NCBI RefSeq assembly: GCF_947172395.1
Contig: NC_069097.1
Coordinates: forward strand, 6,618,142-6,682,141
DNA from: Bicyclus anynana
Lineage: Eukaryota; Arthropoda; Insecta; Lepidoptera; Nymphalidae
Length of the DNA stretch: 64,000 nt
Direction: 5' to 3'
The notes under the pieces are model-generated. The model ran no database searches. It was not told where the DNA came from and saw only the letters and a list, made by a program, of their open reading frames with translations. The translations under genes were made by a program, and so were the position numbers. This document shows, piece after piece, positions 63,273-64,000 of the stretch; positions within the stretch are counted from its first letter, which is position 1, and the number at the start of each line of letters is the position of its first letter.

Positions 63273-63544
63273 CCAAATTCAAATTTAGTCAATTAGGTAC
63301 ATATACGAGTGTCTAACTTATTTCAGCATTTAAGGCGCGTTGTATATAATGGCTTGCATGTCTGAAGTGATAAGTCATGACAGCTTATGCTTTATTATGT
63401 TTATGCAGTCTTTAATGTTATTATACCATTTAATTATTGCATTAAACACTATTATACTATTAAACGGGCTAAACCGTACATTTAGGTATTATAAAATAAG
63501 GTTTGATGTTGTTAATAATTTTTCAGTAGATATTTGTAAATAGA

Positions 63545-63747
63545 GCCGTGATAGCCTAGCCTAGATAGATAGATATATTTCAGAGGGCGTGGGTTCGAAT
63601 CCGGTCCGGGGCATGCACCTCCAACTTATCAGTTGTTTGAGGCGCTGGTGTTTAATTACACATAAATAAAAAGTTGGGGGTGCATGCCCCAGACCGGATT
63701 TGGACCTACGAACTAATCAATGAGGTTATATCCATTGGGCCATTGAC
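63545..63747. mobile_element. Two SINE family A heads in inverted arrangement
   Basis: A plus-strand head (63545-63636, GGTTCGAATCC B box) faces a minus-strand head (63671-63747, CAGACCGGATTTGGACC, B box damaged). The pair can fold into a long imperfect hairpin. Confidence 0.65.
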
Positions 63748-64000
63748 AGATAATGATGATACGTAAATAATCAAATTACCTAGTTACAATAAAATAATCC
63801 TGTAAACAAATCTCTCTAGGTATTACACGAGTATTAAAGATAAGCGGATTATAGAAGAGGATCCCTTAAGATAATCTGTATTACCATTTCAACCCTTGTC
63901 TCAAAAGGCAAGCCTCCATTGCGAGGTCGCCGTGCTCGTTAGTCTGGGAAAAGTACCGACAAACATTGTTTACGTATATATATGTAAGTGATGTATTAAA

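Larger units (their letters stand above)
35590..64000. other. Upstream intergenic region, repeat mosaic without host coding exons
   Basis: All longer ORFs here fall in transposon remnants. Stretches in which I see no gene or named repeat are 35700-36300, 37090-37600, 38520-38880, 39665-40040, 40930-41490, 41900-42600, 43200-43490, 43650-44130, 45005-45460, 46210-46670, 47170-47690, 47830-48770, 49145-49680, 50490-51250, 52190-52580, 52800-53290, 54190-54660, 55295-55735, 56010-56730, 57975-58440, 58690-59210, 59370-60175, 60815-61120, 62310-62660 and 63755-64000. Confidence 0.6.

Noticed and set aside
1..64000. Endogenous viral genes or a bacterial-type defence system
   Set aside because: All reverse-transcriptase-like sequence belongs to LINE or Penelope-like elements; no capsid, envelope, protease-integrase or defence-gene signature was seen.

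Overview
The window reads as nuclear DNA of a lepidopteran insect (moth or butterfly). It is AT-rich and intron-dominated, and it is packed with repeat types I associate with Lepidoptera: several tRNA-derived SINE families, short Helitron-like repeats with Ts/As at one end and a CTAGT end, RTE-type LINE 3' ends with GAT/ATG tails, fold-back MITEs and a Penelope-like fragment. No species can be named from sequence alone. There are no bacterial operons, no CRISPR array and no recognisable viral genes.

One host gene is clear. It lies on the minus strand from 35537 (ATG) down to 2840 and continues off the left edge. It encodes a type II membrane-anchored collagen (MACIT-like): a short cytoplasmic tail, one membrane segment, a Cys-X-Cys/helical stalk, then three Gly-X-Y blocks separated by short non-collagenous linkers. 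Eight core exons join with intact splice sites, matching phases and an unbroken Gly-X-Y register (379 codons so far). Three further small exons between exon 1 and the first collagen exon could add exactly 46 codons, but their splicing is less certain. The carboxyl end is outside the window.

The introns are filled with transposons. The largest intron (11278-21148) holds a full-length 4.26 kb non-LTR retrotransposon, antisense to the collagen gene, with a perfect 12-bp target-site duplication, an ORF1 interrupted by one frame change and a complete endonuclease-reverse transcriptase ORF2. ORF2 is in the same frame as the second part of ORF1, separated only by a UAG stop, and has no in-frame AUG ahead of the endonuclease motif. 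This makes stop-codon readthrough or a non-AUG start the most interesting hypothesis in the window.

From about 35.6 kb to 64 kb I see no host coding exon. The region is a mosaic of SINEs, RTE 3' ends, Helitron-like repeats and fold-back elements, several of them nested. It includes a 0.77 kb Penelope-like insertion with 245-bp inverted arms and a 13-bp target duplication. I found no new defence or biosynthetic system; the notable items are the retrotransposon expression architecture, the transmembrane collagen gene and a set of perfect hairpins.
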